Origin: Methanobacteriota archaeon
Lineage (GTDB): Archaea; Thermoplasmatota; Poseidoniia; Poseidoniales; Thalassarchaeaceae
Reading direction: 5' to 3'
Assembly: GCA_002731195.1 (NCBI GenBank)
Contig: PCAI01000058.1
Coordinates: forward strand, 1 to 26,929
DNA: 26,929 nucleotides
Positions 1-8,206 of this stretch are shown here, piece by piece (position 1 is the first letter of the stretch; each line of letters starts with the position of its first letter). The notes under the pieces are model-generated. The model saw only the letters and a list, made by a program, of their open reading frames with translations, had not been told where the DNA came from and did no database searches. A program made the translations under genes and the position numbers.

Positions 1-2113
1 ACATTGATTTTATCCATGAAGTTTGATTCTTACGTAATTTTGCTAAAATCCAATTATCCATTTTACTTGAAATATTTCCCATATTTAAAGCATTATTTAT
101 GGCTTCGATTATTGAATTCAATTGTCTATTATTGGCCTCTAAAACACTATCAGACCAATCCATTCCTGCCTCAGGGTTTGCCCCAAATAATATGAATAAT
201 CGTACAGTATCAGCCCCAAATATTTCAATCATATCTCCAGGACTAACCGTATTTCCTAGTGATTTACTCATTTTTGATGATCTAGAATTTAATTTATTTT
301 TACAAGTAGGACATGAGTTGTCAAAATAATCTACGTGATAGTCGATATTGCATCTTGGACAGAATGGCGTTGGAGAATTTAACATGCCTTGACAAACCAG
401 TCTACCAAATGGCTCTCCGGTAGAAATCATTTCTTCATCTCTCAGTATTTTGGTAAAAAAGCGCGCGTAAAGAAGGTGCATTACTGCATGTTCAATCCCT
501 CCAATGTACAAATCTATGCCTCCTTTCATCCAGTAATCGGCAATTTCTTTCTCAAAAGGAGATTTCTGATTATTAGAGTCACAGTATCTAATAAAATACC
601 AAGAAGAATCATAAAAGGTATCCATTGTATCTGTTTCTCTTTTTGCCATTTTACCACATGATGGACAAGAAACATTGACGAAATCAGAATGTTGATCCAA
701 TGGATTACCGCTTTGATCTTCGCTAAATACGACATCTAAAGGTAATTCTACTGGTAAGGACTCTTTAGGTACTGGGATAACTCCACATGAATTACAGTGT
801 ATCATAGGAATTGGTGTACCCCAGAATCTTTGTCTCGATAAGAGCCAGTCTTTGAGTCTGTATTGTATAGTTCCTTCTCCTGATTGTTCTTTTTCTAATA
901 AGTCAATAACAGCATTCTTTGCTTCTTTACCAGACAATCCATTAAATCCATCAATTGGTGAATTAACCATTGGGCCGAATCCCTCAAATGCTGAATTTAG
1001 TGGCTCTTCAGGATTATCATCCTCTTTTGAAATTAAAACTCTTCTAATTGGTAAATTATATTTCTTGGCAAAATCATAGTCTCTTTGATCATGCCCTGGA
1101 ACTGCCATAACTGCTCCAGTACCATATGAAGATACTACGAAATTTCCTGCATAAATGGGGACTTCTTGATTGCTTAATGGGTTGATGGCATATTTTCCAA
1201 GAAATACGCCCTTTTTCTCCTTAAGCATATTTATACGTTCAAATTCAGACATTTTTCCACATTCTTCTTTTAACTTTCTCCAATCTGATTCCCATTCAGT
1301 ATCTTTACACAGTTTCTCACACAAAGGATGATCTGGTGAAAGAGTAACGAATGTTACACCAAAGATAGTGTCCGGCCTAGTCGTGAATACACTAATTTTT
1401 GAGTCAAGATCGGATATCGTAAAATCTATGTTTGCACCATGTGACCTTCCTATCCAATTCCTTTGCATTGTCTTTACGTTTTCTGGAAATTGAATATTAT
1501 CAAGTTCATCGAGTAATTCATCGGAATAATCTGACATTTTTAGAAACCATTGTGACATATCTTTCTGAATTACTTCTAAACCGCACCTCCAACAACGATT
1601 ATTTTTTACTTGTTCGTTTGCTAAAACCGTATCACATTCATTGCACCAATTAACTGGTGCAGATCTTCGTTCAACCAATCCGCGTTCATTAAACATTAAG
1701 AAAATCTCCTGATTCCAGCGGTAATAATTCACATCAGAAGTCGCTAAAAATCTCTTCCAATCATAAGAATAACCCATTCTTTCTTGATCATTTCGAATGC
1801 TAGTAATATTTCTATGCGTTACATTATGAGGGTGTCCACATTCTTTCTTTGCAGCATTTTCAGCTGGCATCCCAAATGAATCATAGCCCATTGGATAAAG
1901 GACATTTTTGCCCATTAAACGTTGAAATCTGGCCATAGAGTCTCCAATTGAATAATTACGAACGTGTCCCATGTGCATATTTCCGGAAGGATAAGGGAAC
2001 ATTTCTAGACAATAGAATTTAGGTTTAGACATATCCAATTGAGACTCAAAAACTTTGGCCTTTGCCCACTCCCTTTGCCAATATAATTCAGAATTTTGAA
2101 CATCATATATCAT
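1..2113 (-). CDS. leuS: Leucyl-tRNA synthetase, bacterial type (3' end outside window)
   Basis: Charges tRNA-Leu with leucine in the cytoplasm. About 704 codons are present and the gene runs off the left edge, so the anticodon-binding and C-terminal domains are missing. Visible class I motifs are YPSGNMHMGH (HIGH motif, H47) and KMSKS at residues 614-618, very near its position in E. coli LeuRS. A zinc-binding insertion reads NWCNECDT...CWRCG, and LSRQRFWGTPIP lies in the catalytic core. These patterns are those of the bacterial/organellar LeuRS; the archaeal-eukaryal form has a different insertion layout and a later KMSKS. The frame is continuous from HIGH to KMSKS. The start is ATG at 2111-2113, preceded by GGGGGTGA as a Shine-Dalgarno site. 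The next gene, 2307 onward, is divergent. A bacterial-type LeuRS beside archaeal genes suggests ancient horizontal acquisition (inference). Confidence 0.95.
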   Translation of the reverse strand, partial: MIYDVQNSELYWQREWAKAKVFESQLDMSKPKFYCLEMFPYPSGNMHMGHVRNYSIGDSMARFQRLMGKNVLYPMGYDSFGMPAENAAKKECGHPHNVTHRNITSIRNDQERMGYSYDWKRFLATSDVNYYRWNQEIFLMFNERGLVERRSAPVNWCNECDTVLANEQVKNNRCWRCGLEVIQKDMSQWFLKMSDYSDELLDELDNIQFPENVKTMQRNWIGRSHGANIDFTISDLDSKISVFTTRPDTIFGVTFVTLSPDHPLCEKLCKDTEWESDWRKLKEECGKMSEFERINMLKEKKGVFLGKYAINPLSNQEVPIYAGNFVVSSYGTGAVMAVPGHDQRDYDFAKKYNLPIRRVLISKEDDNPEEPLNSAFEGFGPMVNSPIDGFNGLSGKEAKNAVIDLLEKEQSGEGTIQYRLKDWLLSRQRFWGTPIPMIHCNSCGVIPVPKESLPVELPLDVVFSEDQSGNPLDQHSDFVNVSCPSCGKMAKRETDTMDTFYDSSWYFIRYCDSNNQKSPFEKEIADYWMKGGIDLYIGGIEHAVMHLLYARFFTKILRDEEMISTGEPFGRLVCQGMLNSPTPFCPRCNIDYHVDYFDNSCPTCKNKLNSRSSKMSKSLGNTVSPGDMIEIFGADTVRLFILFGANPEAGMDWSDSVLEANNRQLNSIIEAINNALNMGNISSKMDNWILAKLRKNQTSWIKSM

Positions 2114-2171
2114 TTACTCACCCCCAATTATTTATTTATTGAATAGTCTAAATGACTAATAATTTCTAACG

Positions 2172-2183
2172 TATATAAAAAAA
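2172..2183 (-). promoter_or_regulatory. TATA box, likely promoter of leuS
   Basis: On the minus strand this reads TTTTTTTATATA. It would place transcription start roughly 35 nt before the leuS ATG, leaving room for the GGGGGTGA ribosome-binding site. Assigned by eye from archaeal TATA spacing; no BRE was convincingly seen. Confidence 0.5.
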
Positions 2184-2306
2184 GGCAGGATGAAGTAGTG
2201 TAAACAATCATTCTTACCAAACATAGCGACATATTATATCTGATTTGAACTATCCCCTTTGATTACACCATCACACCTATCTCTAATAGTCGTCTCGATA
2301 TATTAA

Positions 2307-3023
2307 ATGCTTAGAGAGGGCGAGTTTGATATTGATATTCGAGATGATGGAATAGAGGTTTGGGTTACTCAGATGGGAGATTTTATGAATATGAATACTG
2401 CCATAATTGATCGAATTAACAAAATAGTTGCAATAATTGATCCATTTGATTCAGAAAGATGGTTTGATGTACTAAAAAAAGAAGGTTTGTGCCCTACTCA
2501 TTTACTATATACACATACTCATCGAGATCATACTTGGGGTTATTCTAAGATGCTAAAATTGGTACCAAATATTGAGATTGTTGGTCATGAAGATGCAAAA
2601 GTTGATGTTTCTCTGGGAGGTGAATTATTCGGTAAAGTAGACTTTACACATACTTGGAAAAATGCCCCTAATAGTTCTGTAAAATGGTCTGAAGGAGGGA
2701 TTATTCTGGAAGTGACTCATTCGCCTGGGCATGCTCCAGGTCATGTAACATTTCATGGTCACGGAATATACCATGCTGGAGATTTGTTATTTACTGCATA
2801 CTCTGGAAGAGTTGATCTACCCGGAAGTGATTCAAATGCTCAATTAAGTAGTTTGAAAAATGCTCGTAGATTATTGAGTTCGCTGCCCAAAGAATGGCGA
2901 TTGATACCAGGACATAGGTATGAATGGATTGATGGGACGACTCCTGACTGGATTACTATCAAAGATGCACTTGAAAATAATTTTTCATTGAATGATAGAA
3001 GCGTTACTTCTTCTTCCTCTTAA
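2307..3023 (+). CDS. MBL-fold (glyoxalase II-like) metallohydrolase
   Basis: A 238-residue metallo-beta-lactamase-fold protein. Metal ligands are visible in order: THTHRDH (H70, H72, D74, H75), GHAPGHV around H142/H146, HAGDLLF (D159) and PGHRYEW (H203). This set binds a dinuclear metal centre in the glyoxalase II/hydroxyacylglutathione hydrolase branch. The segment GRVDLPGSD also resembles glyoxalase II and persulfide dioxygenase relatives. Substrate cannot be told from sequence; a thioester or other small hydrolysable metabolite is likely. There is no signal peptide, so it is cytoplasmic. The ATG at 2307 has no clear Shine-Dalgarno site, so translation may be leaderless or begin slightly downstream. 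The last 20 bp overlap the convergent gene at 3004-3501. The protein ends in a serine run. Confidence 0.85.
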   Translation: MLREGEFDIDIRDDGIEVWVTQMGDFMNMNTAIIDRINKIVAIIDPFDSERWFDVLKKEGLCPTHLLYTHTHRDHTWGYSKMLKLVPNIEIVGHEDAKVDVSLGGELFGKVDFTHTWKNAPNSSVKWSEGGIILEVTHSPGHAPGHVTFHGHGIYHAGDLLFTAYSGRVDLPGSDSNAQLSSLKNARRLLSSLPKEWRLIPGHRYEWIDGTTPDWITIKDALENNFSLNDRSVTSSSS

Positions 3024-3501
3024 GTAATTTTGTAATTATTTTACTTTCTTTTTCTAGTTGTGGACCTGTATCTTCTTCTCTAATTTTCTTTAGAGCATCA
3101 ATTGGTATCCAATCATCTGGTACTAATCGCCAAGGAGTAACTCTTGCTAATATTCCCAATAATATATGGCTTCCTGGGATCATGAATACACGTAAAGGAG
3201 GCACAAGTACACTTAATGTGGCTAAATCATTTTGTGCTTCCTTTCGACTATTTTTTGAGATTTTTCTTCCTATTGCAATATTTGCGAGAGTTCCAGAAGT
3301 ATCTTTGAAATGTTCTGCAGAAATTTTAGAAATATCCCATGCCTTTTCTATTGAATTTCTCCATTTATTGGGGTTTTTAGCAATTTCATACAATTCATTT
3401 TGTGATTTTTCAGGGAGGCGTCTATAAGTAATATATGTAGTTGAAAATATCCATGTCAATACTCTGAAAGAGCTTTTGAACCAATTAACAATTCTTCGCA
3501 T
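3004..3501 (-). CDS. Uncharacterised 165-residue protein, weakly LETM1-like
   Basis: Function not recognised. The N-terminus has a hydrophobic, aromatic stretch (residues about 5-27), possibly a membrane anchor. The middle is helical and charged. Near residues 100-132 a hydrophobic block (VPPLRVFMIPGSHILLGI, then a PWRLVPDDW stretch) is reminiscent of the conserved core of LETM1-type proteins, a mitochondrial inner-membrane family. That similarity is weak and seen by eye only. The C-terminus is lysine-rich. The gene starts 6 nt after the aceE stop, with AAGTGA before the ATG, so the two are probably co-transcribed. Its 3' end overlaps the MBL-fold gene on the other strand by 20 bp. Confidence 0.65.
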   Translation of the reverse strand: MRRIVNWFKSSFRVLTWIFSTTYITYRRLPEKSQNELYEIAKNPNKWRNSIEKAWDISKISAEHFKDTSGTLANIAIGRKISKNSRKEAQNDLATLSVLVPPLRVFMIPGSHILLGILARVTPWRLVPDDWIPIDALKKIREEDTGPQLEKESKIITKLLKRKKK

Positions 3502-3507
3502 AATATA

Positions 3508-6168
3508 TCACTTAGTTTTATCATCCTTTTTCCTATTGATGCCTAAAACGGTTACCGCTTCTTCAACACTGCCAACTGATATCTTTCCTTCTTTTTCCAA
3601 AGCAGAAAGTGCCCCTAAAATGATATTATTGGTGTCTATTTCAAAGAATTCTCGTAACGCTTCCCTAGTATCGGAACGGCCGTATCCATCAGTTCCCAAA
3701 ACAATAAATTGCCCACCAACCCATCTTTGTATCATTTCAGGTATAGCTGAAATATGATCTGAGACTGCAATGGTTGGCATATTGTCTCCAAAACAATCTT
3801 CGACATATGATTTTTTAGTATCTTGAGGGAATAATACATTGTGACGTTGGATTTCAAGACCTTCTCTTCTTAATTCACCATATGACGTTACAGACCAAAC
3901 TTCTGAATCTATATTGAAATTTGATTTTAATAAATTATGTGCTTCTATAACATAATTCAGGATTGGCCCAGAACCAAGTAATCTTACTTTGATATTTTTG
4001 TCATCATTTGCCTCAATTAATTTGTATGTCCCTTTAATTATTCCTTCATCCACCCCATCGGGCTTAGGAGGCTGTTGTTGATTTTCATTATATAGCATAA
4101 TATAGTTAAAAAAATCTAATTCTTGACCCCACATTTCATTAATACCATTTTCAATAATCGTCGACAATTCATATGCATAAGCAGGGTCCCATGCCTTACA
4201 AGAAGGTACAGTTGAAGCGATGAGCAGACTATGGCCATCTTGGTGTTGTAATCCTTCTCCATTTAGAGTGGTTCTTCCAGCAGTTGCGCCCATTAGAAAA
4301 CCTCTAGCACGTGCATCTGCCGCACTCCAAATTTGATCAGCTACTCTTTGGAATCCAAACATCGAATAAAATGTGTAAAATGGCAAAGTAGGTGTATTGG
4401 CATGAGAATATGAAGTGGCACTAGCAATCCATGATGCAATTGCATTTGCTTCAGAAATTCCTTCTTCAAGTATTTGCCCTGCTTCTGATTCTTTATAATT
4501 AAGAAGCATTTTATAGTCCACAGGAGTATAATTTTGGCCCTGATATGAATAGATTCCAAATTCACTGAATAATGGATCCATACCAAATGTTCTACCTTCA
4601 TCAGGTATTATGGGAACTACCTTATCTCCTATATTTGATTTCATTATTTTTCTCAATAATCGGACAAAAGCCATAGTTGTAGAGACTTGTTGTCCTTTTG
4701 GTGTTCCTTTGTTAAAGTCAGAATAAACATCGTTATTTGGTAATTCTAAATTTATTTTTGGTGATTTTCTTGAAGGTAAAAAACCGCCTAATTCATTCCT
4801 TTTTGTAACTAGATAATCATATTCATCTGAATCTTTATCTAAAGAATAAAAAGGACTATTTTCTAATTCACTATTTTCTATTTCTATTCCCAATCTTTCC
4901 TTGTATGCCAATAAGTCATCAAGATTCATTTTCTTTTTCTGGTGAGTTGAGTTTCTGCCTTCGAATGAATCTATTCCCCAGCCCTTAACTGTGTGTGCCA
5001 ATATTACTACTGGCCCATCAGCTGCCTCTGCTGTTTTGTATGCAGAATATACTTTCAGTGGATCATGCCCTCCTCTTTTCAAATTTGAAATATCAGAATC
5101 AGACAATGATTTTCCTAATTTAATTAATTCTTCGTTACCAGAGAAAAATTCTTCTCTAAAGTTAGGTGTTTCTAATGTACTCATTCTTTGCCAGTCGCCA
5201 TCACTTATTTTTTCCATTCTCTGTAAAACAATTCCCTTGTTTGGAGATTCCAATAATTTGTCCCAACCAGAATTCCACAATACTTTGATTACTAACCAAC
5301 CTGCACCTCTGTACAGTCCTTCTAATTCTTGAATTATGTTTGAATTTCCCCTAACTGGGCCATCTAGTCTTTGTAAATTACAATTTACAATTACTATCAG
5401 ATTGTCTAATTTTTCTCGGCCGGCAACTGCAATTGATGCTATTGCCTCAGGTTCATCCATCTCACCATCTCCTAAAAATGCAAAAACTCTACTTTCTGAT
5501 GTATCTGCTAATCCTCTCTTTTGTAGATATTTCCAAAATCTTGCCTGCATTACAGCGCCCAATGGACCTAATCCCATAGAAACCGTAGGGTATTCCCAAA
5601 AATCTTTCATTAATCTTGGGTGTGGATATGAAGATAATCCATCATTAAAAGATTCTTGGCGGAAATTAATCAATTGATCACGAGAAAGTCTACCTTCCAA
5701 ATATGCTCTTGCATAAATTCCAGGACTACAATGCCCTTGGATATATAATGCGTCTCCTATTCCATTAGATTCTTTTCCTCTAAATATATGATTAAAACCA
5801 ACTTCATAAAGAGTAGAGCTAGAAGAATATGAAGAGATGTGTCCTCCAATACCGTCTGTTCTTCTATTTGCATCTGAAACAATCAATGCCGCATTCCACA
5901 GTATTGAATTTTGAATCTTATTCTCTAATTCTAAATTTCCAGGATATGCGATTTGTTGACTAAGAGAGATTGAATTCAAATATGGTGTTCTAGAGGTTTT
6001 ATGTATGGGTATAGCAAGAAATTCAGCCTCTATCATTAACTCATGCAATAGCATTCTTGCTCTTTCTGGTCCGTGTTGATTAAACACTGTGCGAAGTGAT
6101 TCCAACCATTCATCTGTTTCTTCCTCATCTATATCTGGAAGATTTTGGTGTGGTTTGAAATCCGACAT
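3508..6168 (-). CDS. aceE: Pyruvate dehydrogenase E1, homodimeric type
   Basis: The thiamine-diphosphate E1 of the pyruvate dehydrogenase complex, which decarboxylates pyruvate and passes the acetyl group to E2 lipoate. At 886 residues it is essentially full length (E. coli AceE is 887). Visible: active-site histidines in GGHISSY (H110) and GHCSPG (H146); the ThDP/Mg motif GDGEMDEPE (233-241) with NCNLQRLDGPVRGN; the mobile-loop histidine in STHQKKKMN (H409, matching E. coli H407); and QILEEGISEA (E569), the cofactor-activating glutamate region, followed by SMFGFQR and LNGEGLQHQDGHS. The ATG is preceded by AAGGTGA. No E2, E3 or lipoylation gene lies in this window. Homodimeric E1 is typical of proteobacteria and actinobacteria and uncommon in archaea, which usually use pyruvate:ferredoxin oxidoreductase or the alpha/beta E1 form (established knowledge), so transfer is likely (inference). 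Confidence 0.96.
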   Translation of the reverse strand: MSDFKPHQNLPDIDEEETDEWLESLRTVFNQHGPERARMLLHELMIEAEFLAIPIHKTSRTPYLNSISLSQQIAYPGNLELENKIQNSILWNAALIVSDANRRTDGIGGHISSYSSSSTLYEVGFNHIFRGKESNGIGDALYIQGHCSPGIYARAYLEGRLSRDQLINFRQESFNDGLSSYPHPRLMKDFWEYPTVSMGLGPLGAVMQARFWKYLQKRGLADTSESRVFAFLGDGEMDEPEAIASIAVAGREKLDNLIVIVNCNLQRLDGPVRGNSNIIQELEGLYRGAGWLVIKVLWNSGWDKLLESPNKGIVLQRMEKISDGDWQRMSTLETPNFREEFFSGNEELIKLGKSLSDSDISNLKRGGHDPLKVYSAYKTAEAADGPVVILAHTVKGWGIDSFEGRNSTHQKKKMNLDDLLAYKERLGIEIENSELENSPFYSLDKDSDEYDYLVTKRNELGGFLPSRKSPKINLELPNNDVYSDFNKGTPKGQQVSTTMAFVRLLRKIMKSNIGDKVVPIIPDEGRTFGMDPLFSEFGIYSYQGQNYTPVDYKMLLNYKESEAGQILEEGISEANAIASWIASATSYSHANTPTLPFYTFYSMFGFQRVADQIWSAADARARGFLMGATAGRTTLNGEGLQHQDGHSLLIASTVPSCKAWDPAYAYELSTIIENGINEMWGQELDFFNYIMLYNENQQQPPKPDGVDEGIIKGTYKLIEANDDKNIKVRLLGSGPILNYVIEAHNLLKSNFNIDSEVWSVTSYGELRREGLEIQRHNVLFPQDTKKSYVEDCFGDNMPTIAVSDHISAIPEMIQRWVGGQFIVLGTDGYGRSDTREALREFFEIDTNNIILGALSALEKEGKISVGSVEEAVTVLGINRKKDDKTK

Positions 6169-6223
6169 AAGTTCACCTTGGCGTTATTTTCAATACTTGG
6201 GATTGTTACTTAGATTTCAAATG

Positions 6224-6233
6224 TTATATTAAA
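6224..6233 (-). promoter_or_regulatory. TATA-like box upstream of aceE
   Basis: The minus strand reads TTTAATATAA about 60 nt before the aceE ATG. This leaves a leader of roughly 30 nt carrying the AAGGTGA ribosome-binding site. Assigned by eye. Confidence 0.4.
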
Positions 6234-6247
6234 GTGATATACAAGTA

Positions 6248-6811
6248 TCACATAATATTTACTAAGTAACAATGGTGTAATGTCCTTATTCCTGAAATAG
6301 TTATTGCTGAATCTCCTTCTATGTATCTTTCACCATTCCACTCTTTGACTATTCTGAGAATTGTTCTGTGGCCAGGTATGTTATTTGGATCAACTTTTAA
6401 TTCTATGCATATAGGACCTCCTTCAGCCATCCAACTCAATACAGCATTGGTAGATAAACGTGCAATACCATGTTGCTGCTCAGAACTGCGAATCCAATAT
6501 CCAAGATTCCAAATTGCCTTACCAGATCTTGTAATTCTATCAAATCCAATTAACCCAAGGACGGTATCGTCCCAAGGGCGAATAATAATCCAGTGATGTA
6601 AGAGGCCTTTTCTTCCTTTACTTTCGGTGTCCTCTATGAAATTATAAATTTGAGATTCGAATGGTTTTTCTGAGACTATCCAAGGCATTGCCCAACTTAC
6701 TTCTGGCCATGTTTCTTCAAATGCTTCAATTAATCCTGAGATATATTTGGTTGATGCAGGTCTTAAGACTAGGTTATCATTGACCCTAATGGAAGAAGTA
6801 ATTCTGCGCAT
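6248..6811 (-). CDS. GNAT-family N-acetyltransferase, RimJ/RimL-like
   Basis: A 187-residue acetyl-CoA-dependent acetyltransferase of the RimJ/RimL ribosomal-protein type. The N-terminal strand LVLRPAS, the central VLGLIGFDR strand and the LGYWIRSSEQQHGIARLSTN segment match the fold in order; the last corresponds to the acetyl-CoA-binding motif A region (usual form Q/R-x-x-G-x-G/A). Then ELKVDPNNIPGHRTILRI corresponds to the usual V-x-x-x-N-x-x-S helix of this subgroup, with GH in place of the serine region. The pyrophosphate loop is QQHGIA rather than the textbook form, so activity should not be assumed. Substrate unknown. The first ATG has no Shine-Dalgarno site but lies about 23 bp from a TATA box, which suggests a leaderless transcript. 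Confidence 0.8.
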   Translation of the reverse strand: MRRITSSIRVNDNLVLRPASTKYISGLIEAFEETWPEVSWAMPWIVSEKPFESQIYNFIEDTESKGRKGLLHHWIIIRPWDDTVLGLIGFDRITRSGKAIWNLGYWIRSSEQQHGIARLSTNAVLSWMAEGGPICIELKVDPNNIPGHRTILRIVKEWNGERYIEGDSAITISGIRTLHHCYLVNIM

Positions 6812-6829
6812 CTTGGTATCACGCAGGCG

Positions 6830-6837
6830 TTATTATA
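6830..6837 (-). promoter_or_regulatory. TATA box of a leaderless GNAT transcript
   Basis: The minus strand reads TATAATAA, centred about 23 bp before the ATG at 6811. That spacing puts transcription start at or next to the start codon, as in leaderless archaeal mRNAs. Confidence 0.55.
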
Positions 6838-6865
6838 CATCATACCTATGTAAAAATTAAATTAT

Positions 6866-8056
6866 CTAGGGGCGTAGTTTTTGTTTCGCTTGCATTACAT
6901 TAGGATCCCCGGGTAATGAATTTATGGCTGATTTTATCATTTTATCGACTGCATTTGGTCTACCTATTGTATCCAAAAGTTTACCAATAGGATAAAGCAA
7001 ATTAGTTTGATTACCCAAATGTGGCCCTACTTCATCAATTAGTACGGTAGCGTGTGCTATATTTTTATCAATTGCTGCCCTCATTGCTGCAAGTACTTGT
7101 TCTTTCAATTCAGCAAATTCCCATTCTTCTTGTTGCACCCAAGGCCAATATTTAATTTGTTCTTTTGGCTCTGAGAGAGTATCATTTGCATGAGATAAAG
7201 GCATGATTGGTGCTGGTGGTAAAGTTGTTGTTTTTTCTTGTTCTGGTAGGTTTTTCGCGGGTATTGATTCTAATTTAAGTTCTTTTGAAGGGATTAATGG
7301 AGGTATGTCTGAAGGTGCAGGTGGCAGTAAAGTTTCGCTCTGAGAGTCGTCAGTGGTTGGAGTATCTATTTTTTCTGATTCAAGTGTAGATTCATTTATT
7401 TCTGATTTTATTTCCTCATCGGGCTCAAAGAATGATTCTTCATAAATATCTACTACACCATCTCCATCAAAATCTGCTGGTTGTAATATTTCAATTTCAT
7501 CAATATTCTCAGAAATATTCTGAGCATCCATAATTTGTACATTATCGGGTGTACCTGAAGTCGGTTGTATAAGTTCAATTGGCTCATTACTAGGTTCTTC
7601 TAATTCTTGAGGTTCTTCCTCTGGTATTTCAAATTTAGTTGAGAAAACAGGGGCATCTTCTGGTTTAAGTTCATAGTCTTCTTCATTTTCTTCTTCTGTG
7701 AGAGGTAATTCAATAGTTGTACTAGCCATAGCAAAATTTGGTTTACTGCTTAGCATTACTGAATCTTCTTCAGTGTATTGATTGACATCAACAGTAACAT
7801 CATCCATCTTGAATGTCGCTTTTGACCAGTCAATTATTTCGGTTTCTTTTTCTTCATCAAATTCATTCATCAATTCGTCAAATAAATTATTTGTCTCAGA
7901 TTCTTCTATATTAGAAGTTTGTTTATAATTTGGTTGATTTAATTGATAAGAGCAAGATGAACAAATTTTTGTATTTTTACTATTATTGTGTTGGCATAAT
8001 GGGCAAATAATCTTCTCAGTGGCATCTTTTTTCCACTTCTTAAACCGATCCCACAT
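6866..8056 (-). CDS. Acidic zinc-ribbon protein with calcium-loop-like motif
   Basis: Function not recognised. 396 residues in three parts. Residues 18-35 form a four-cysteine zinc ribbon (CPLC...CSSC). Residues 45-300 are low-complexity, very rich in Glu, Asp, Pro and Ser, and probably disordered; inside lies DFDGDGVVDIYEE (195-207), which has the D-x-D-x-D spacing of a calcium-binding EF-hand/dockerin-type loop. Residues 308-396 are a compact helical domain that could pack like TPR or VHS-type helices and end in a conserved-looking proline-rich tail. There is no signal peptide. It starts after a GGGGGG ribosome-binding site, and a second ATG 4 nt upstream is out of frame. Divergent from the RDD gene at 8207. 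Zinc ribbons of this form often anchor multi-part archaeal proteins, so a scaffold or regulatory role is possible (inference). Confidence 0.75.
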   Translation of the reverse strand: MWDRFKKWKKDATEKIICPLCQHNNSKNTKICSSCSYQLNQPNYKQTSNIEESETNNLFDELMNEFDEEKETEIIDWSKATFKMDDVTVDVNQYTEEDSVMLSSKPNFAMASTTIELPLTEEENEEDYELKPEDAPVFSTKFEIPEEEPQELEEPSNEPIELIQPTSGTPDNVQIMDAQNISENIDEIEILQPADFDGDGVVDIYEESFFEPDEEIKSEINESTLESEKIDTPTTDDSQSETLLPPAPSDIPPLIPSKELKLESIPAKNLPEQEKTTTLPPAPIMPLSHANDTLSEPKEQIKYWPWVQQEEWEFAELKEQVLAAMRAAIDKNIAHATVLIDEVGPHLGNQTNLLYPIGKLLDTIGRPNAVDKMIKSAINSLPGDPNVMQAKQKLRP

Positions 8057-8193
8057 ACATCGCCCCCCTTCAATAATGACAAGTCGAACAAACTCTGCGT
8101 ATAATCATCACTGGATTATGATATATCTTTGTTAGAAATTTTCTGAAAGAATCTAAGCATAACATTGAGGTTGATAATGTGCTGCGAGAGATT

Positions 8194-8200
8194 GGAGGGG
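8194..8200 (+). promoter_or_regulatory. Shine-Dalgarno site that fixes the RDD gene start
   Basis: GGAGGGG, 6 nt before the ATG at 8207. It favours that ATG over the in-frame TTG at 8165, which has no such site. Confidence 0.8.
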
Positions 8201-8206
8201 AGCATA

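Noticed and set aside
1..2113. Possible frameshift or pseudogene in leuS
   Set aside because: The HIGH motif at residue 47 and KMSKS at 614 lie in the same frame and the intervening motifs read correctly. The gene is simply cut by the window edge.
8165..8206. Upstream TTG start of the RDD gene
   Set aside because: No ribosome-binding site precedes it, while GGAGGGG lies 6 nt before the ATG at 8207.
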